Shown: positions 1 through 8,616 of the stretch, one piece after another
How the letters are laid out: every line of letters begins with the position of its first letter
How positions within the stretch are numbered: position 1 is the stretch's first letter
NCBI RefSeq assembly: GCF_024703995.1
Contig: NZ_JAMXQV010000020.1
Coordinates: 124,001 to 188,000 of the forward strand
Reading direction: 5' to 3'
Length of the DNA stretch: 64,000 nt
DNA from: Amycolatopsis iheyensis
GTDB taxonomy: Bacteria; Actinomycetota; Actinomycetes; Mycobacteriales; Pseudonocardiaceae
The notes under the pieces: model-generated
Database searches by the model: none
What the model was told of the DNA's origin: nothing
What the model saw: the letters and a program-made list of their open reading frames with translations, nothing else
Translations under genes and position numbers: made by a program

Positions 1-58
1 TGACGTCGAACGGCTCCGGCGACGTCCACTTGTCCAGCCCGGCCGGGTCGAACTTCAC
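1..58 (-). CDS. Unidentified protein, N-terminal fragment cut by the window edge
   Basis: A GTG start at 56-58 overlaps the stop of the upstream gene by four bases (GTGA), the usual sign of translational coupling. Only 19 residues are visible, beginning MKFDPAGLDKWTSPEPFDV. The opening is compatible with a small lipid-metabolism enzyme such as a MaoC-type dehydratase, but that guess rests on the thiolase context and not on any motif. It is the third gene of the operon that starts with the thiolase. Confidence 0.5.
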   Translation of the reverse strand, partial: MKFDPAGLDKWTSPEPFDV

Positions 59-486
59 GCGACCAGCGCCTTGAACTTCTCGAGGGACTCGTCGAGGTTC
101 TTCTTGCCGTCCTTCTCGACGGCCTTCCCGAGCGCCCCGACGATCATCTGCCCGGCGAACCCGGCCTCGATGCTCGCCGCCGAACCGGTGCCGGCCGCCG
201 CCACCGACAGCGAGAACTCGATCTTGACCCCGGCCATCCCGGTGCCCGAGATGACCAACCGCGATGGCGGGTCGAACGCATCGACCGTCCAGGTGATCGT
301 GTTCGCCATCCCGAGCATGGTGACCACTTCGGACACCTGCGAGCCCTGCGAAAACTCCGCCGGGACGTCGCCCTTCCACTTGGTGTGGATGGTCAGCCAC
401 TTCTCGAAGTTGTTGGGATTGCTGAACTCCGCCCACACCTTCTCCGGCGCGGCGGGCAGTTCGACGGACGCGCTGATCCGGCCCAT
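55..486 (-). CDS. SRPBCC / polyketide cyclase-like protein, Rv0910-like
   Basis: This 143-residue protein starts at the ATG at 484-486, eight bases after the thiolase stop. It has the START/Bet v1 layout: an N-terminal strand with the motif PAAPEKVWAEF, the WLTIH motif near residue 30, a beta-rich centre and a long C-terminal helix rich in Lys and Glu. The family binds hydrophobic ligands. The WLTIH motif and length resemble the Rv0910 group, annotated in mycobacteria as a toxin; no partner antitoxin gene is visible here. The tight coupling to a lipid-transfer thiolase makes a lipid-binding role more likely than a toxin role. Family call firm, function open. Confidence 0.8.
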   Translation of the reverse strand: MGRISASVELPAAPEKVWAEFSNPNNFEKWLTIHTKWKGDVPAEFSQGSQVSEVVTMLGMANTITWTVDAFDPPSRLVISGTGMAGVKIEFSLSVAAAGTGSAASIEAGFAGQMIVGALGKAVEKDGKKNLDESLEKFKALVA

Positions 487-494
487 GGTTTCTC

Positions 495-1679
495 CTAAGC
501 TCGCTGGTAGGCGGTGACGACGGCGGCGCCACCGAGTCCGATGTTGTGCTGCAACGCGGCCCGCACGTCCGCGACCTGGCGCGCGTTCGCGGCACCGCGC
601 AGCTGCCAGGTGAGCTCGGCGCACTGCGCGAGCCCGGTCGCGCCGAGCGGGTGCCCCTTCGAGATGAGCCCGCCCGACGGGTTCACGACCCATCGCCCGC
701 CGTACGTCGTGTCGCCGGCGTCGACGAGGTGCCCGCCTTCGCCTTCGACACAGAGCCCGAGCGCCTCGTACGTCAGGAGTTCGTTGGCGGAGAAGCAGTC
801 GTGCAGCTCGACGACCTGGAAGTCCGCGGGTCCGAGCCCGGACTCGTCATAAACGCGAAGGGCCGCCTGGCGGGTCATGTCGTAGCCGACGATGTTCTTC
901 GCGCTGCCGTCGAAGGTGCTGCGGAAGTCGGTGGTCATCGCCTGGCCGACGATCTCGACGGCCCGCTCGGCGAGGCCGTTGGCGTCGACGAAGGCTTCAC
1001 CGGCGAGCAGAGCCGCGCCGGAGCCGTCCGACGTCGGCGAGCACTGCAGCTTGGTCAGCGGGTCGTAGATCATCCGCGACGCCAGGACGTCTTCGAGCGA
1101 GTAGACGTCCTGGAACTGCGCGTACGGGTTGTTCGCCGAGTGCCGGTGGTTCTTCTCGCCGATCTTCGCGAAGTGCTCGGCGGTGGTGCCGTACTGCTTC
1201 ATGTGCTCGCGCCCGGCGGCGCCGAACATCCACGGCGCGGGCGGGAACAGCACCTCCGAAATCTCGGCGAGTGCCTGCATGTGGTTGCCCATGGGCTGCT
1301 CGCGGTCGTCGAACGTCGACCCGAGCGAGCCCGGCTTCATCTTCTCGAAGCCCAGCGCCATGACGCAGTCCGCGCGCCCGCCGCGCACCGCCTCCGCCGC
1401 CAGGTACAGCGCGGTCGAGCCGGTCGAGCAGTTGTTGTTGACGTTGACCACCGGGATCCCGGTCATCCCGAGCTCGTAGACGGCCCGCTGCCCGGACGTC
1501 GACTCGCCGTAGACGTACCCGACGTACGCCTGCTGGACGGCGTCGTAGCCGAGGCCGGCGTCCCCGAGCGCGTTGGTCCCGGCTTCGCGGGCCATCTGCG
1601 GGTAGTCCCAGCCCTCACGCCGCCCGGGCTTCTCGAACTTCGTCATCCCGACGCCGACGACGTACACCTTGTTCGCCAT
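495..1679 (-). CDS. Lipid-transfer protein / SCP-X type thiolase
   Basis: The 394-residue product has the thiolase fold of the sterol-carrier-protein-X group. The nucleophilic cysteine lies in NNNCSTGS (Cys84), a histidine motif HDCFSANE follows near residue 290, and the C-terminal SKGHPLGATG motif lies near residue 340. The family cleaves beta-ketoacyl-CoA, often with bulky or steroid acyl chains. It is the first gene of an operon that continues into the SRPBCC gene and an unidentified gene. The start at 1677-1679 gives the expected MANKVYVVGVGMTKF opening. The exact acyl substrate cannot be read from the sequence. Confidence 0.9.
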   Translation of the reverse strand: MANKVYVVGVGMTKFEKPGRREGWDYPQMAREAGTNALGDAGLGYDAVQQAYVGYVYGESTSGQRAVYELGMTGIPVVNVNNNCSTGSTALYLAAEAVRGGRADCVMALGFEKMKPGSLGSTFDDREQPMGNHMQALAEISEVLFPPAPWMFGAAGREHMKQYGTTAEHFAKIGEKNHRHSANNPYAQFQDVYSLEDVLASRMIYDPLTKLQCSPTSDGSGAALLAGEAFVDANGLAERAVEIVGQAMTTDFRSTFDGSAKNIVGYDMTRQAALRVYDESGLGPADFQVVELHDCFSANELLTYEALGLCVEGEGGHLVDAGDTTYGGRWVVNPSGGLISKGHPLGATGLAQCAELTWQLRGAANARQVADVRAALQHNIGLGGAAVVTAYQRA

Positions 1680-1732
1680 GCAACAAACATACAGACCGGC
1701 ATGTATTTATCAAGACCGAACCACAACCCCGC

Positions 1733-1795
1733 AGCTTTCACGTGAAAGCTCCACTTTGCGACGCAAAGCGGCACTTTCGTCATGAAAGTGCCGCT
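1733..1795. repeat. Cluster of three adjacent intergenic palindromes
   Basis: Three perfect inverted repeats stand side by side between the GH1 3' end and the thiolase start: AGCTTTCACGTGAAAGCT (1733-1750), CTTTGCG-A-CGCAAAG (1754-1768), and a 12-bp stem AGCGGCACTTTC / GAAAGTGCCGCT with loop GTCAT (1767-1795). The last could terminate transcription, but it lies at the 5' side of the thiolase gene and just beyond the GH1 stop. The first palindrome recurs at 45925-45940, so this looks like a dispersed element. Confidence 0.7.
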
Positions 1796-1802
1796 TCGGG
1801 GG

Positions 1803-3101
1803 CTAGGCCAGGGGGGCGAGGGGGCCTGGGTAGCGGGCCGGGTCGAGGCAGCTGCCGAGGCCGTCGACGACCGAGCAGAAGCCCGGCGGCCGCACCGGCG
1901 TGTACCCGCTCGGCACGCCGTGGCCGGCGATCAGGTCGCGGTAGGCCGCCACGGCGTCGGTCGGCCGGCGGGTCAGCGTGGCGTCGGACCGGGCGTCCAC
2001 TGTGTACAGTCCGAACCGCGGCTGGTAGCTGCCCCACTCGTAGTTGTCGGTGAGGCTCCAGTAGTTGTAGCCGATGACGTTCATGCCGTCGGCCTTCGCG
2101 CGCTGCACCCAGTAGATGTGGTCACGCAGGTGATCCGAGCGGGTGTAGCCGTCGGGACGCGCGTTGCCGTTGTCGGTCGGCATCCCGTTTTCCACGACGT
2201 ACAACGGCAAACCGGGGAACTTCCGCGCGTAGTACCGCAGTGCGTAGTAGATCCCGTCCGGCTGCGGCGTCACCTTCCAGAACTCGCCACTGGCCGCATG
2301 GATCGCACTGAGGTTGTCGAGGCTCGCGCCGTAATAGTAGTCGAGGCCGGCGAAGTCGAGCTTGTCGCGCACGCGGTCGAGGAAGGACGCGTCGAGCACG
2401 CCCTGGACCGCCGGGATGTACGCGGTGTTGCTGGACACGAGCGCGCCCGGGTCCAGCGAGTGGATGAGGTCGTAGGCCGCGCGGTGCACCGTCACCAGCC
2501 GCGATTGCGCCCACGGCAGCTTCCACCCGGCGAGGCCGCCGTTGGTGGTCTCGTTCTGCAGGTAGACGGTCGGCTCGTTGATCGTGATCCAGATGGCGCC
2601 GAGCCCCTTGTAGCGCTCGACGACGCGGCGGGCGTTGACGAGCCAGGCATCGACCGTGCGGTCGCTGTCCCAGCCGCCCTGGTCGGCGACCCAGCCCGGG
2701 TAGACCCAGTGGTCGAGCGTGATCATCGGCCGCATGCCGGCGTCGAGGACGTGCCGGACGACGTCGTCGTAGTACGCCAGCTCGGTCTGGTCCACCTGGC
2801 CGGGCCGAGGCTCGATCCGGGCCCACTCGACGCTGAACCGGAAGACGTTCACACCCAGCTGCTTCGCGCGGTCGATGTCCTCGGCGTAGTGGTGCCGGAA
2901 GTCGACGGACTCGCGGTAGGGCTCCTTGATCGACGACGTCTTCGCCTGCTCGTACCGGCGCCAGTTGCTGTCGGGCGCCGAGCCCTCGGCTTGATAGCCG
3001 GAGGTCGCGACACCCCAGAAGAACGGCTGGACGGCGGCCGCCGCCGGGGTCACCAGACCCGCCAGGAGCGCCAAGACCACGAAGACCGCACCGCGCCGCA
3101 T
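1803..3101 (-). CDS. Secreted glycoside hydrolase family 1 beta-glycosidase
   Basis: The 432-residue protein begins with a Sec signal peptide (about residues 1-23, ending AAAA), so it acts outside the cell. GH1 hallmarks are present: the N-terminal FFWGVATSGYQAEG, the acid/base glutamate in WITINEP (Glu176) and the nucleophile in YVVENGMP (Glu304). The family hydrolyses terminal beta-linked sugars with retention. GH1 enzymes are usually cytoplasmic, so the signal peptide is notable. No transporter or regulator is attached; the gene is transcribed alone, away from the PepSY gene. Confidence 0.92.
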   Translation of the reverse strand: MRRGAVFVVLALLAGLVTPAAAAVQPFFWGVATSGYQAEGSAPDSNWRRYEQAKTSSIKEPYRESVDFRHHYAEDIDRAKQLGVNVFRFSVEWARIEPRPGQVDQTELAYYDDVVRHVLDAGMRPMITLDHWVYPGWVADQGGWDSDRTVDAWLVNARRVVERYKGLGAIWITINEPTVYLQNETTNGGLAGWKLPWAQSRLVTVHRAAYDLIHSLDPGALVSSNTAYIPAVQGVLDASFLDRVRDKLDFAGLDYYYGASLDNLSAIHAASGEFWKVTPQPDGIYYALRYYARKFPGLPLYVVENGMPTDNGNARPDGYTRSDHLRDHIYWVQRAKADGMNVIGYNYWSLTDNYEWGSYQPRFGLYTVDARSDATLTRRPTDAVAAYRDLIAGHGVPSGYTPVRPPGFCSVVDGLGSCLDPARYPGPLAPLA

Positions 3102-3183
3102 GGCACCCCCGTTCGTGAAGGAACTTCATGTTAGGCCGCGGTGAGTCGGCGCACATCCCCCGATGGACGGAAGACAAATCAGC

Positions 3184-3202
3184 TTAAGCAAGGCTAACCT
3201 CA
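3184..3202 (+). promoter_or_regulatory. Putative IdeR/DmdR iron box
   Basis: TTAAGCAAGGCTAACCTCA matches 15 of 19 positions of the iron-box consensus TTAGGTTAGGCTAACCTAA. It lies 29 bases before the ATG of the PepSY gene, where a bound repressor would block transcription when iron is plentiful. The match is by eye; binding is inferred. Confidence 0.7.
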
Positions 3203-3231
3203 CTTCGATCTTGACCGAGTTGGGGGACGCG

Positions 3232-4479
3232 ATGACCGCCGAAGCACCCGTGCTGACCAGGGCCGATCCACCGAAGGCGAAGCGGCGCCGGTGGCTGCGG
3301 CGCAAGCCGGTGCGGCGGTTCCTGGTCGTCACCCACCGGTGGACGTCGCTGGTGCTCGGCCTGCTACTCATCCTGGAAACCACGTCCGGCGTGATCCTGC
3401 TGTACCGCGCCGAGTACTTCCGCGCGACGCACGCGGACTTCTACGCGCACACCGAAAGCGCCCACCCGGTCGGCCTGCAGCAGGCCCGGGACCTCGTCAA
3501 GCAGGCCCACCCGGAGTTCTCCGCGGCCTGGGTGAGCAACGACGGCGGCATCATCGCCGTCGGCGACACCGAGTACACCGAGGCGTACGCGGTCGACCCC
3601 GGCAGCGGGCGGATCACCGGGCCGCAGAAGCTGTCCGACGGGGTCATGGGCTGGCTCACGAACCTGCACGACTGCGGGTTCGGCTGCACGACCCAACCCG
3701 GTTACGTATCGTGGCTGGCCGCGCCGTCGCCGGTGCCCGAGGTGACCTGGGGCGAGCTGGTCCTCGTCGTGCTCGGGCTGCTCATGATCCTGCTCGCGAT
3801 CACCGGGATCGTCGTGTGGTGGCCCGGGTTCAAGAAGTTCTCGCACGGCTTCCGGGTCCGGCTCGGCAAGGGCCGGTTCGCCCGCGACTACGACCTGCAC
3901 AACGTCATCGGGATCGTGTCGGTGCCGTTCGTGCTGATGTGGGGCGTCACCGGCGCCGCGTTCTACCTGCCGCCGGTGGAAAACGCGTGGCTGGCCATCA
4001 CCGGCGGCTCGGCGCCGGACGAGGCGAAGTACAGCTTCACCGCGAACCCGGCCGCGCCCGGCACGCCGGACATCGGCATCGACCGGGCCTCGGCCGCCGC
4101 GCTCGCCGCCTCCCCCGGTTCGATCCGCTACCTCGTCCCGCCGGCCGAAGGCACCGGCTACTACACGGTCTCGATCGCGGACGACGGCTACCAGCCCTAC
4201 GGCGCCCGCGCGTTCTTCGGCGGCGACCGGACGGTGTACGTCGACAGCCACGACGCCACCCACGTGTCCTCCGTGGACGCTGCCCCGGAACCCACGGCCA
4301 ACCGCTTCTACAGCAAGGTGTTCGAGGCCGCGCACTTCGGCTGGCTGGTCGACGGCTGGTGGCGGCTCGTCTGGGTGGTCCTCGGCCTGACGCCGCTGGC
4401 CCTGATGCTGACCGGGATTTCGACGTGGCTGTTCCGCCTGGGCACCAAACGCCGTCGCCGCAAAGCGAAAGCGGCGTGA
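3232..4479 (+). CDS. PepSY-associated transmembrane protein, iron-regulated (PiuB-like)
   Basis: The 415-residue membrane protein starts at ATG 3232 (MTAEAPVLTRADPPK); an in-frame ATG at 3163 would place the iron box inside the gene and is unlikely. Four hydrophobic segments fit the PepSY_TM family: one near residue 40 (preceded by RRFLVVTHRWTS), one near 180-200, one near 230-250 and one near the C-terminus, with soluble periplasmic loops between. The conserved HRW and HN histidines are those thought to bind haem in this family. IdeR-type control and family membership suggest a role in ferric-siderophore reduction or iron uptake. The next small gene overlaps it by four bases. Confidence 0.85.
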   Translation: MTAEAPVLTRADPPKAKRRRWLRRKPVRRFLVVTHRWTSLVLGLLLILETTSGVILLYRAEYFRATHADFYAHTESAHPVGLQQARDLVKQAHPEFSAAWVSNDGGIIAVGDTEYTEAYAVDPGSGRITGPQKLSDGVMGWLTNLHDCGFGCTTQPGYVSWLAAPSPVPEVTWGELVLVVLGLLMILLAITGIVVWWPGFKKFSHGFRVRLGKGRFARDYDLHNVIGIVSVPFVLMWGVTGAAFYLPPVENAWLAITGGSAPDEAKYSFTANPAAPGTPDIGIDRASAAALAASPGSIRYLVPPAEGTGYYTVSIADDGYQPYGARAFFGGDRTVYVDSHDATHVSSVDAAPEPTANRFYSKVFEAAHFGWLVDGWWRLVWVVLGLTPLALMLTGISTWLFRLGTKRRRRKAKAA

Positions 4480-4817
4480 TCGAGTCCCTGGCCTTCGCGA
4501 CGACGGTCGTCTGCCTGCTGTCCGGGCTCACCGCCCTGGTCCTGACGGCGGCCGGGCGTTACCACTGGCCGCGCTGGCGCCCGCTGGCCGTGCTGCTCGA
4601 ACTCGCGCTGCTCGCCCAGGCGATCGCGAGCGTGGCGAGCGACCACCCGGCGGAACCCGCGACGCACGGGGCGTACCTGGTGACGTCGCTGGTGGTCCTG
4701 CCCGCCGGCACGGCATGGGGCGCCCGCGGAACCACGCGGTCCGCGGGCGCCCTCCTGGCCGTGCTCCTCCTGACGCTGGCCGTCCTGGTCGTGCGGATCA
4801 GGACGACGGCGCGCTAG
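4476..4817 (+). CDS. Small hydrophobic membrane protein, unknown
   Basis: A GTG at 4476 overlaps the PepSY stop (GTGA), giving a 113-residue protein. It has about four hydrophobic helices (residues 3-22, 31-48, 62-78 and 90-108) and few charges. No family is recognised. Translational coupling places it under the same iron box, so it may assist the PepSY protein. Its stop codon shares bases with the stop of the convergent ThuA gene. Confidence 0.7.
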   Translation: MIESLAFATTVVCLLSGLTALVLTAAGRYHWPRWRPLAVLLELALLAQAIASVASDHPAEPATHGAYLVTSLVVLPAGTAWGARGTTRSAGALLAVLLLTLAVLVVRIRTTAR

Positions 4818-6085
4818 GCGACCTTGAACGACTGAGCGGCGCTGCCGTCACAGGTCGACTGGACCAGCTGGACACTGTCCGCTGTGGACGCTCCCGGCAC
4901 GGTCAGGCACTTGCCGCTGTGGCGGACGACGAAGTGGTAGTACCCACTGCCCTCCGAAACCGGCTGCCACTGCTGGTTGTTGCCGCCGCTGTAGGACCAC
5001 AGCTGCAGGCCGGCGTTGTCGGTCGTCGCCACGTTGGTGACGTCGATGACCTCGGCCGGGTTGGTGCGGTTGTTGATCCGGTCGAAGCCGCCGCTGGTCG
5101 GGGCGAACTGGTACTGCTGGGCCGTGGTGCCGTTGCAGGAGTACTGCTGGATCACGGTGCCGTTGGTGCTGCCGGCGGCCTTCGCGTCGACGCACTTGCC
5201 GGACGCCTTGTTCGTGACGGCGTACCAGGCCGACGGGTCGATCGTGCCGTCCGGCGGCGGAGTCGTCGTGCCGCCGCCCCCGAGCCACTTCAGGCCGTCG
5301 AGCAGGAACCGGTTCTGGTCGGCGCTTTCGAACGTCGAAGACAGCGCGGTGTTCGTGTCGTAGTTCATCGCGTTGTGGCCGAAGTTCGAGTAGATCATCT
5401 TGTAGTTCTTGTTGGTCCACGAGATCGGGTAGTACCCGCTGTACCAGGTCTGGTTCGGGTCGGTGCCGATCGGGAAGGTGGAGGAGTCCATCGACGCCAG
5501 GATGGTGATGTTGCTGTTCTGGCGCAGGTCGTTCTGCCAGGCGTACCACTCGGACGTCGAGGACTTGATCGTCGCCGGCAGGTTCACCGTCGACGGGTGC
5601 GTGCGGTTCTCGATCCTCAGCGTCTCCGGCGTCGGGCCCCAGGTGTTCGAGGTGAACCGGCCGGTGCCGAGGAAGTCGTTGTGGAACCAGTTGGCGTACG
5701 ACGGCGTCGAGCTGTCGTTGTACGCCGTGACGTGGAAGCCGTAGAACGCGCCGCCGGCCTGCATGTACCGCTGGAAGCCCTGGAACTGCGCCTGCGACTG
5801 CGGCTGGTCGTCGAGGAACATGACGACCTGGTACTGGCTCGGCGTGATGGTGGTCAGCTGGTTCCAGTTGGTGGTCGAGGTGTAGGTGAAGCCGTTGGCG
5901 CCCGCCTGCTGGGGGAACCAGACGTTGGCCTCCTTCTCGAAGCTGATGTGCGCGGCGTCGTAGGTGCCGCTGTAGAAGGCGAGCACCTTGAACGGCGTCG
6001 CGGCCTGCACCGCCGGCGCGCCGAGGCTCAAGCCCAGGCACGCGGCGAAGAAGGCCAGGATTCTGACCAGGTGACGGCGTGGCAT
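4814..6085 (-). CDS. Secreted ThuA-like protein with ricin-type lectin domain
   Basis: The ATG at 6083-6085 (MPRRHLVRI) is chosen because a signal peptide follows directly (about residues 1-29). Residues 33-260 form a ThuA-like (class I glutamine amidotransferase-like) domain, with FKVLAFYSG at the start and a GFHVTAYND segment. A Thr/Pro linker leads to a C-terminal RICIN beta-trefoil (about 290-423) with QYQF, QQWQ and QSFK repeats that bind sugars. ThuA domains in secreted actinobacterial proteins are linked to carbohydrate turnover, but their reaction is not settled. It lies 32 bases after the GH3 gene in the same direction, so the two probably form one extracellular glycan-degrading unit. 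Confidence 0.87.
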   Translation of the reverse strand: MPRRHLVRILAFFAACLGLSLGAPAVQAATPFKVLAFYSGTYDAAHISFEKEANVWFPQQAGANGFTYTSTTNWNQLTTITPSQYQVVMFLDDQPQSQAQFQGFQRYMQAGGAFYGFHVTAYNDSSTPSYANWFHNDFLGTGRFTSNTWGPTPETLRIENRTHPSTVNLPATIKSSTSEWYAWQNDLRQNSNITILASMDSSTFPIGTDPNQTWYSGYYPISWTNKNYKMIYSNFGHNAMNYDTNTALSSTFESADQNRFLLDGLKWLGGGGTTTPPPDGTIDPSAWYAVTNKASGKCVDAKAAGSTNGTVIQQYSCNGTTAQQYQFAPTSGGFDRINNRTNPAEVIDVTNVATTDNAGLQLWSYSGGNNQQWQPVSEGSGYYHFVVRHSGKCLTVPGASTADSVQLVQSTCDGSAAQSFKVA

Positions 6086-6117
6086 GCGGATTCCTTCCGG
6101 TGGGGGCGGGGAAACGA

Positions 6118-7944
6118 TCACCAGTGGCGCGAGTAGTGCAGGCCGTAGCCGAAGGGGAACAGCGCGGGCTTGCCGTCACCGACGTTGATCGGCTGCTGGT
6201 CGGCGCTGCGCATCCAGGTCACCGGCAGCTTCCCGGTCGGGTTGTAGTCCCCGAAGAGGACGTCGGCGACCCCCTGGCCCTCGCTGCCCGGCAGCCACGA
6301 CTCGACGAGCCCGGCCCAGTCCGGCAGCTGCGCGGCGATGTCGAGCGGCCGCCCGGACACCAGCACGACGACGGTCGGCACGCCGGAGTCCTTCAGCTTC
6401 TGCAGCGTGGCGAGGTCGGTCGCGTCCAGTCCCATCCCTTGTGGACGGTCGCCCTTGCCTTCCGCGTAGGGCGTCTCCCCCACGACGGCGACGGCGACGT
6501 CGTAGCTCCGGTCGATCCCGGTGCCGTCCTTGGCGTAGGTGACCTTCGACGAAGTCTTCTGGATACCCTGGAGGATCGTGGTGCCCGGGATGACCGGGCC
6601 GCTCGTGCCCTGCCAGCCGACGGTCCAGCCGCCGGACTGGTTGCCGATGTCGTCGGCGCTCTTGCCGGCCACGAAGATCTTCTCCCGCTTGGAAAGCGGC
6701 AGCACGTGGTTGTCGTTCTTCAGCAGCACCTGGGACTCGCGGACGGCTTGGCGCGCGAGGTCGCGGTGCGGCTTGCTGCCGATGGTGTTCAGGAACCGGC
6801 GGTCGGTCAGCGGGTGCTCGAACAGGCCGAGCTCGAACTTCTTCGTCAGGATGCGCTGGTTGGCGTCGTCGATGCGGGACATCGGCACGCGGCCTTCCTG
6901 CACGAGCGTGCGCAGCGTGTCGATGAACTTCTGCCACTCGTAGGGCACCATCACCATGTCGATGCCCGCGTTGATCGACGCCTCGACCTCTTCGGGGGTG
7001 AACCCGGTCTTGCCGTCGATCTTGTCGACGCCGTTGTAGTCCGAAACGACGATGCCCTTGAAGCCCAGCTCCTTCTTGAGGACGTCGTTGACCAGGTACG
7101 AGTTCGCGTGCAGCTTGACGCTGTTCCAGCTGCTGTAGGAGATCATCACCGAGCCGACGCCGCGCTGGACGGCGGCCTTGAACGGCGGCAGGTGGATCGC
7201 GCGCAGCTCCTGCTCACTGATCTCGGTGTTGCCCTCGTTGACCCCGCCGGTGGTGCCGCCGTCACCGACGTAGTGCTTGGCGGTCGCCATCACCGAGCCG
7301 GGCCGGTCCAGCGCTTGCCCCTGCAGGCCGGTGATGATCGACGACATCTGGGTCGCCAGCTGCGGGACCTCGCCGAAGGACTCGTAGGTGCGACCCCAGC
7401 GGTCGTTGCGGGCCACGCACAGGCAGGGCGCGAAGTCCCAGTCGATGCCGGTGCCGGAGACCTCTTCCGCGGTGGCGCGGCCGATTCTCTCGGCCAGACG
7501 CGGGTCGCGAGTCGCGCCCAGGCCGATGTTGTGCGGGAAGACGGTGGCGCCGTAGAGGCCGTTGTGGCCGTGGACCGCGTCGACGCCGTAGATGAGCGGG
7601 ATGCCCAGTGGCGTGGCGAGCGCGGCCTTCTGGAAGCCGTCGTACATGTCGGCCCAGGTGACGGGCGTGTTCGGCGTCGGCTGCGAGCTGCCACCGGAGA
7701 GCAGCGAGCCGAGCCGCCCGGTGGTGACGTCGGCCGGGCTTTTGACGCCGAGGCGTTCGGCCTGCATCATCTGGCCGAGTTTGTCGTCGAGGGTCATCCG
7801 GGACATCAGATCGGCGACCCGGACCTTCACCGGACGCCAGGAATCCTTGTACGCCGGGTGGTTCCCGGCGAGCGCGGGGGTTTCCGACGCCACCAGCAGC
7901 CCCAGGGCCAGCGCGCCGATGCCGAGTCTGCGGCCGAGACCCAT
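6118..7944 (-). CDS. Secreted glycoside hydrolase family 3 beta-glucosidase / exo-glucanase
   Basis: Starting at ATG 7942-7944, the 608-residue protein has a signal peptide (about residues 1-27, ending ALA). GH3 features follow in order: DLMSRMTLDDKLGQM, the LIYGVDAVHGHNGL loop, the KHYVGDGG motif (Lys223-His224) and the nucleophile aspartate in VVSDYNGVDKI (Asp302). A C-terminal alpha/beta sandwich ends with FPFGYGLHYS. The family releases terminal glucose from beta-glucans. It heads the GH3-ThuA pair. Confidence 0.93.
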   Translation of the reverse strand: MGLGRRLGIGALALGLLVASETPALAGNHPAYKDSWRPVKVRVADLMSRMTLDDKLGQMMQAERLGVKSPADVTTGRLGSLLSGGSSQPTPNTPVTWADMYDGFQKAALATPLGIPLIYGVDAVHGHNGLYGATVFPHNIGLGATRDPRLAERIGRATAEEVSGTGIDWDFAPCLCVARNDRWGRTYESFGEVPQLATQMSSIITGLQGQALDRPGSVMATAKHYVGDGGTTGGVNEGNTEISEQELRAIHLPPFKAAVQRGVGSVMISYSSWNSVKLHANSYLVNDVLKKELGFKGIVVSDYNGVDKIDGKTGFTPEEVEASINAGIDMVMVPYEWQKFIDTLRTLVQEGRVPMSRIDDANQRILTKKFELGLFEHPLTDRRFLNTIGSKPHRDLARQAVRESQVLLKNDNHVLPLSKREKIFVAGKSADDIGNQSGGWTVGWQGTSGPVIPGTTILQGIQKTSSKVTYAKDGTGIDRSYDVAVAVVGETPYAEGKGDRPQGMGLDATDLATLQKLKDSGVPTVVVLVSGRPLDIAAQLPDWAGLVESWLPGSEGQGVADVLFGDYNPTGKLPVTWMRSADQQPINVGDGKPALFPFGYGLHYSRHW

Positions 7945-8019
7945 CCGGGTCCTCCTCGTCGAGAGACCGAAATTCACGCCTTGAATTAAGACACAGGCTT
8001 TTGGTTTTGGTCCAGACCT

Positions 8020-8085
8020 CTGACCGAACTCGGTTTCCGCTGACCGGGACGGCGGGTTCCGGGACACGGACTGACCTAATTCGGT
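8020..8085. promoter_or_regulatory. Paired inverted repeats in a divergent promoter region
   Basis: CTGACCGAACTCGGT (8020-8034) and CTGACCTAATTCGGT (8071-8085) are two versions of one site, each with ACCGA/TCGGT-like arms, 51 bp apart. They lie between the divergent GH3 and DinB genes and look like operator half-pairs. No regulator gene adjoins them, so the binding protein is unknown. Confidence 0.4.
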
Positions 8086-8099
8086 CCTACGGTGCCGGT

Positions 8100-8591
8100 A
8101 TGACACGCGAACACGACGACCTCCTGGGCCTGCTGGCCGAAGTGCGGTCCCGGCTGCTGATCCCGGCCCGGGACGTTTCGGACGCGGACGCGTCCCGCCG
8201 CACGACGGTCAGCGAACTGACCCTGGGCGGCTTGATCCGCCACCTGGCCACGGGCGAGCGGATGTGGCTGCAGGTCCTGTCTTCCGCCGACGGCTCGCTG
8301 CCGGAGGGCATGCTGGACACCGCGCAGTACACGATGAGCTCGACTTTGGCGCACTGGCTCGCGGAGTACTCTTCCGCTGCTGCCGCAACGGATTCCTACG
8401 TGCGTTCGCTGCCGTCACTGGACGTTTCGGTGCAGCTGCCGACCACACCGTGGTCCCCACCGGAGCCCCAGTTCTGGACGGCGCGGCGCATCGTCCTGCA
8501 CCTGATCCACGAAACGGCCCAGCACGCCGGCCACGCGGACATCATCCGCGAGTCCTTGGACGGCGCGAACTCCACGGCCCAGCTGGCGTGA
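8100..8591 (+). CDS. DinB-family protein
   Basis: The 163-residue protein starts at ATG 8100 (MTREHDDLLGLLAEVRSRLL). It shows the DinB four-helix layout, with metal-ligand histidines in IRHLATGERMWL (near residue 40) and in the C-terminal HLIHETAQHAGHADIIRE motif. The family includes mycothiol- and bacillithiol-dependent transferases; mycothiol is the likely thiol in an actinobacterium. The substrate is not evident. The gene is divergent from the GH3 gene and 25 bases before the AraC regulator. Confidence 0.85.
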   Translation: MTREHDDLLGLLAEVRSRLLIPARDVSDADASRRTTVSELTLGGLIRHLATGERMWLQVLSSADGSLPEGMLDTAQYTMSSTLAHWLAEYSSAAAATDSYVRSLPSLDVSVQLPTTPWSPPEPQFWTARRIVLHLIHETAQHAGHADIIRESLDGANSTAQLA

Positions 8592-8616
8592 CGGATGCGG
8601 GGTAGGCTCGCGGCCG

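Noticed and set aside
55..486. Toxin-antitoxin locus
   Set aside because: The SRPBCC protein resembles Rv0910 but no antitoxin gene adjoins it and it is coupled to a thiolase.
1782..3134. Long open frame on the plus strand opposite the GH1 gene
   Set aside because: It is the antisense of a clear GH1 gene; composition is Arg/Val/Asp-rich low complexity typical of GC-rich shadow frames. The same holds for long frames at 4715-6136, 6079-7989, 36795-38438 and 56254-58638.
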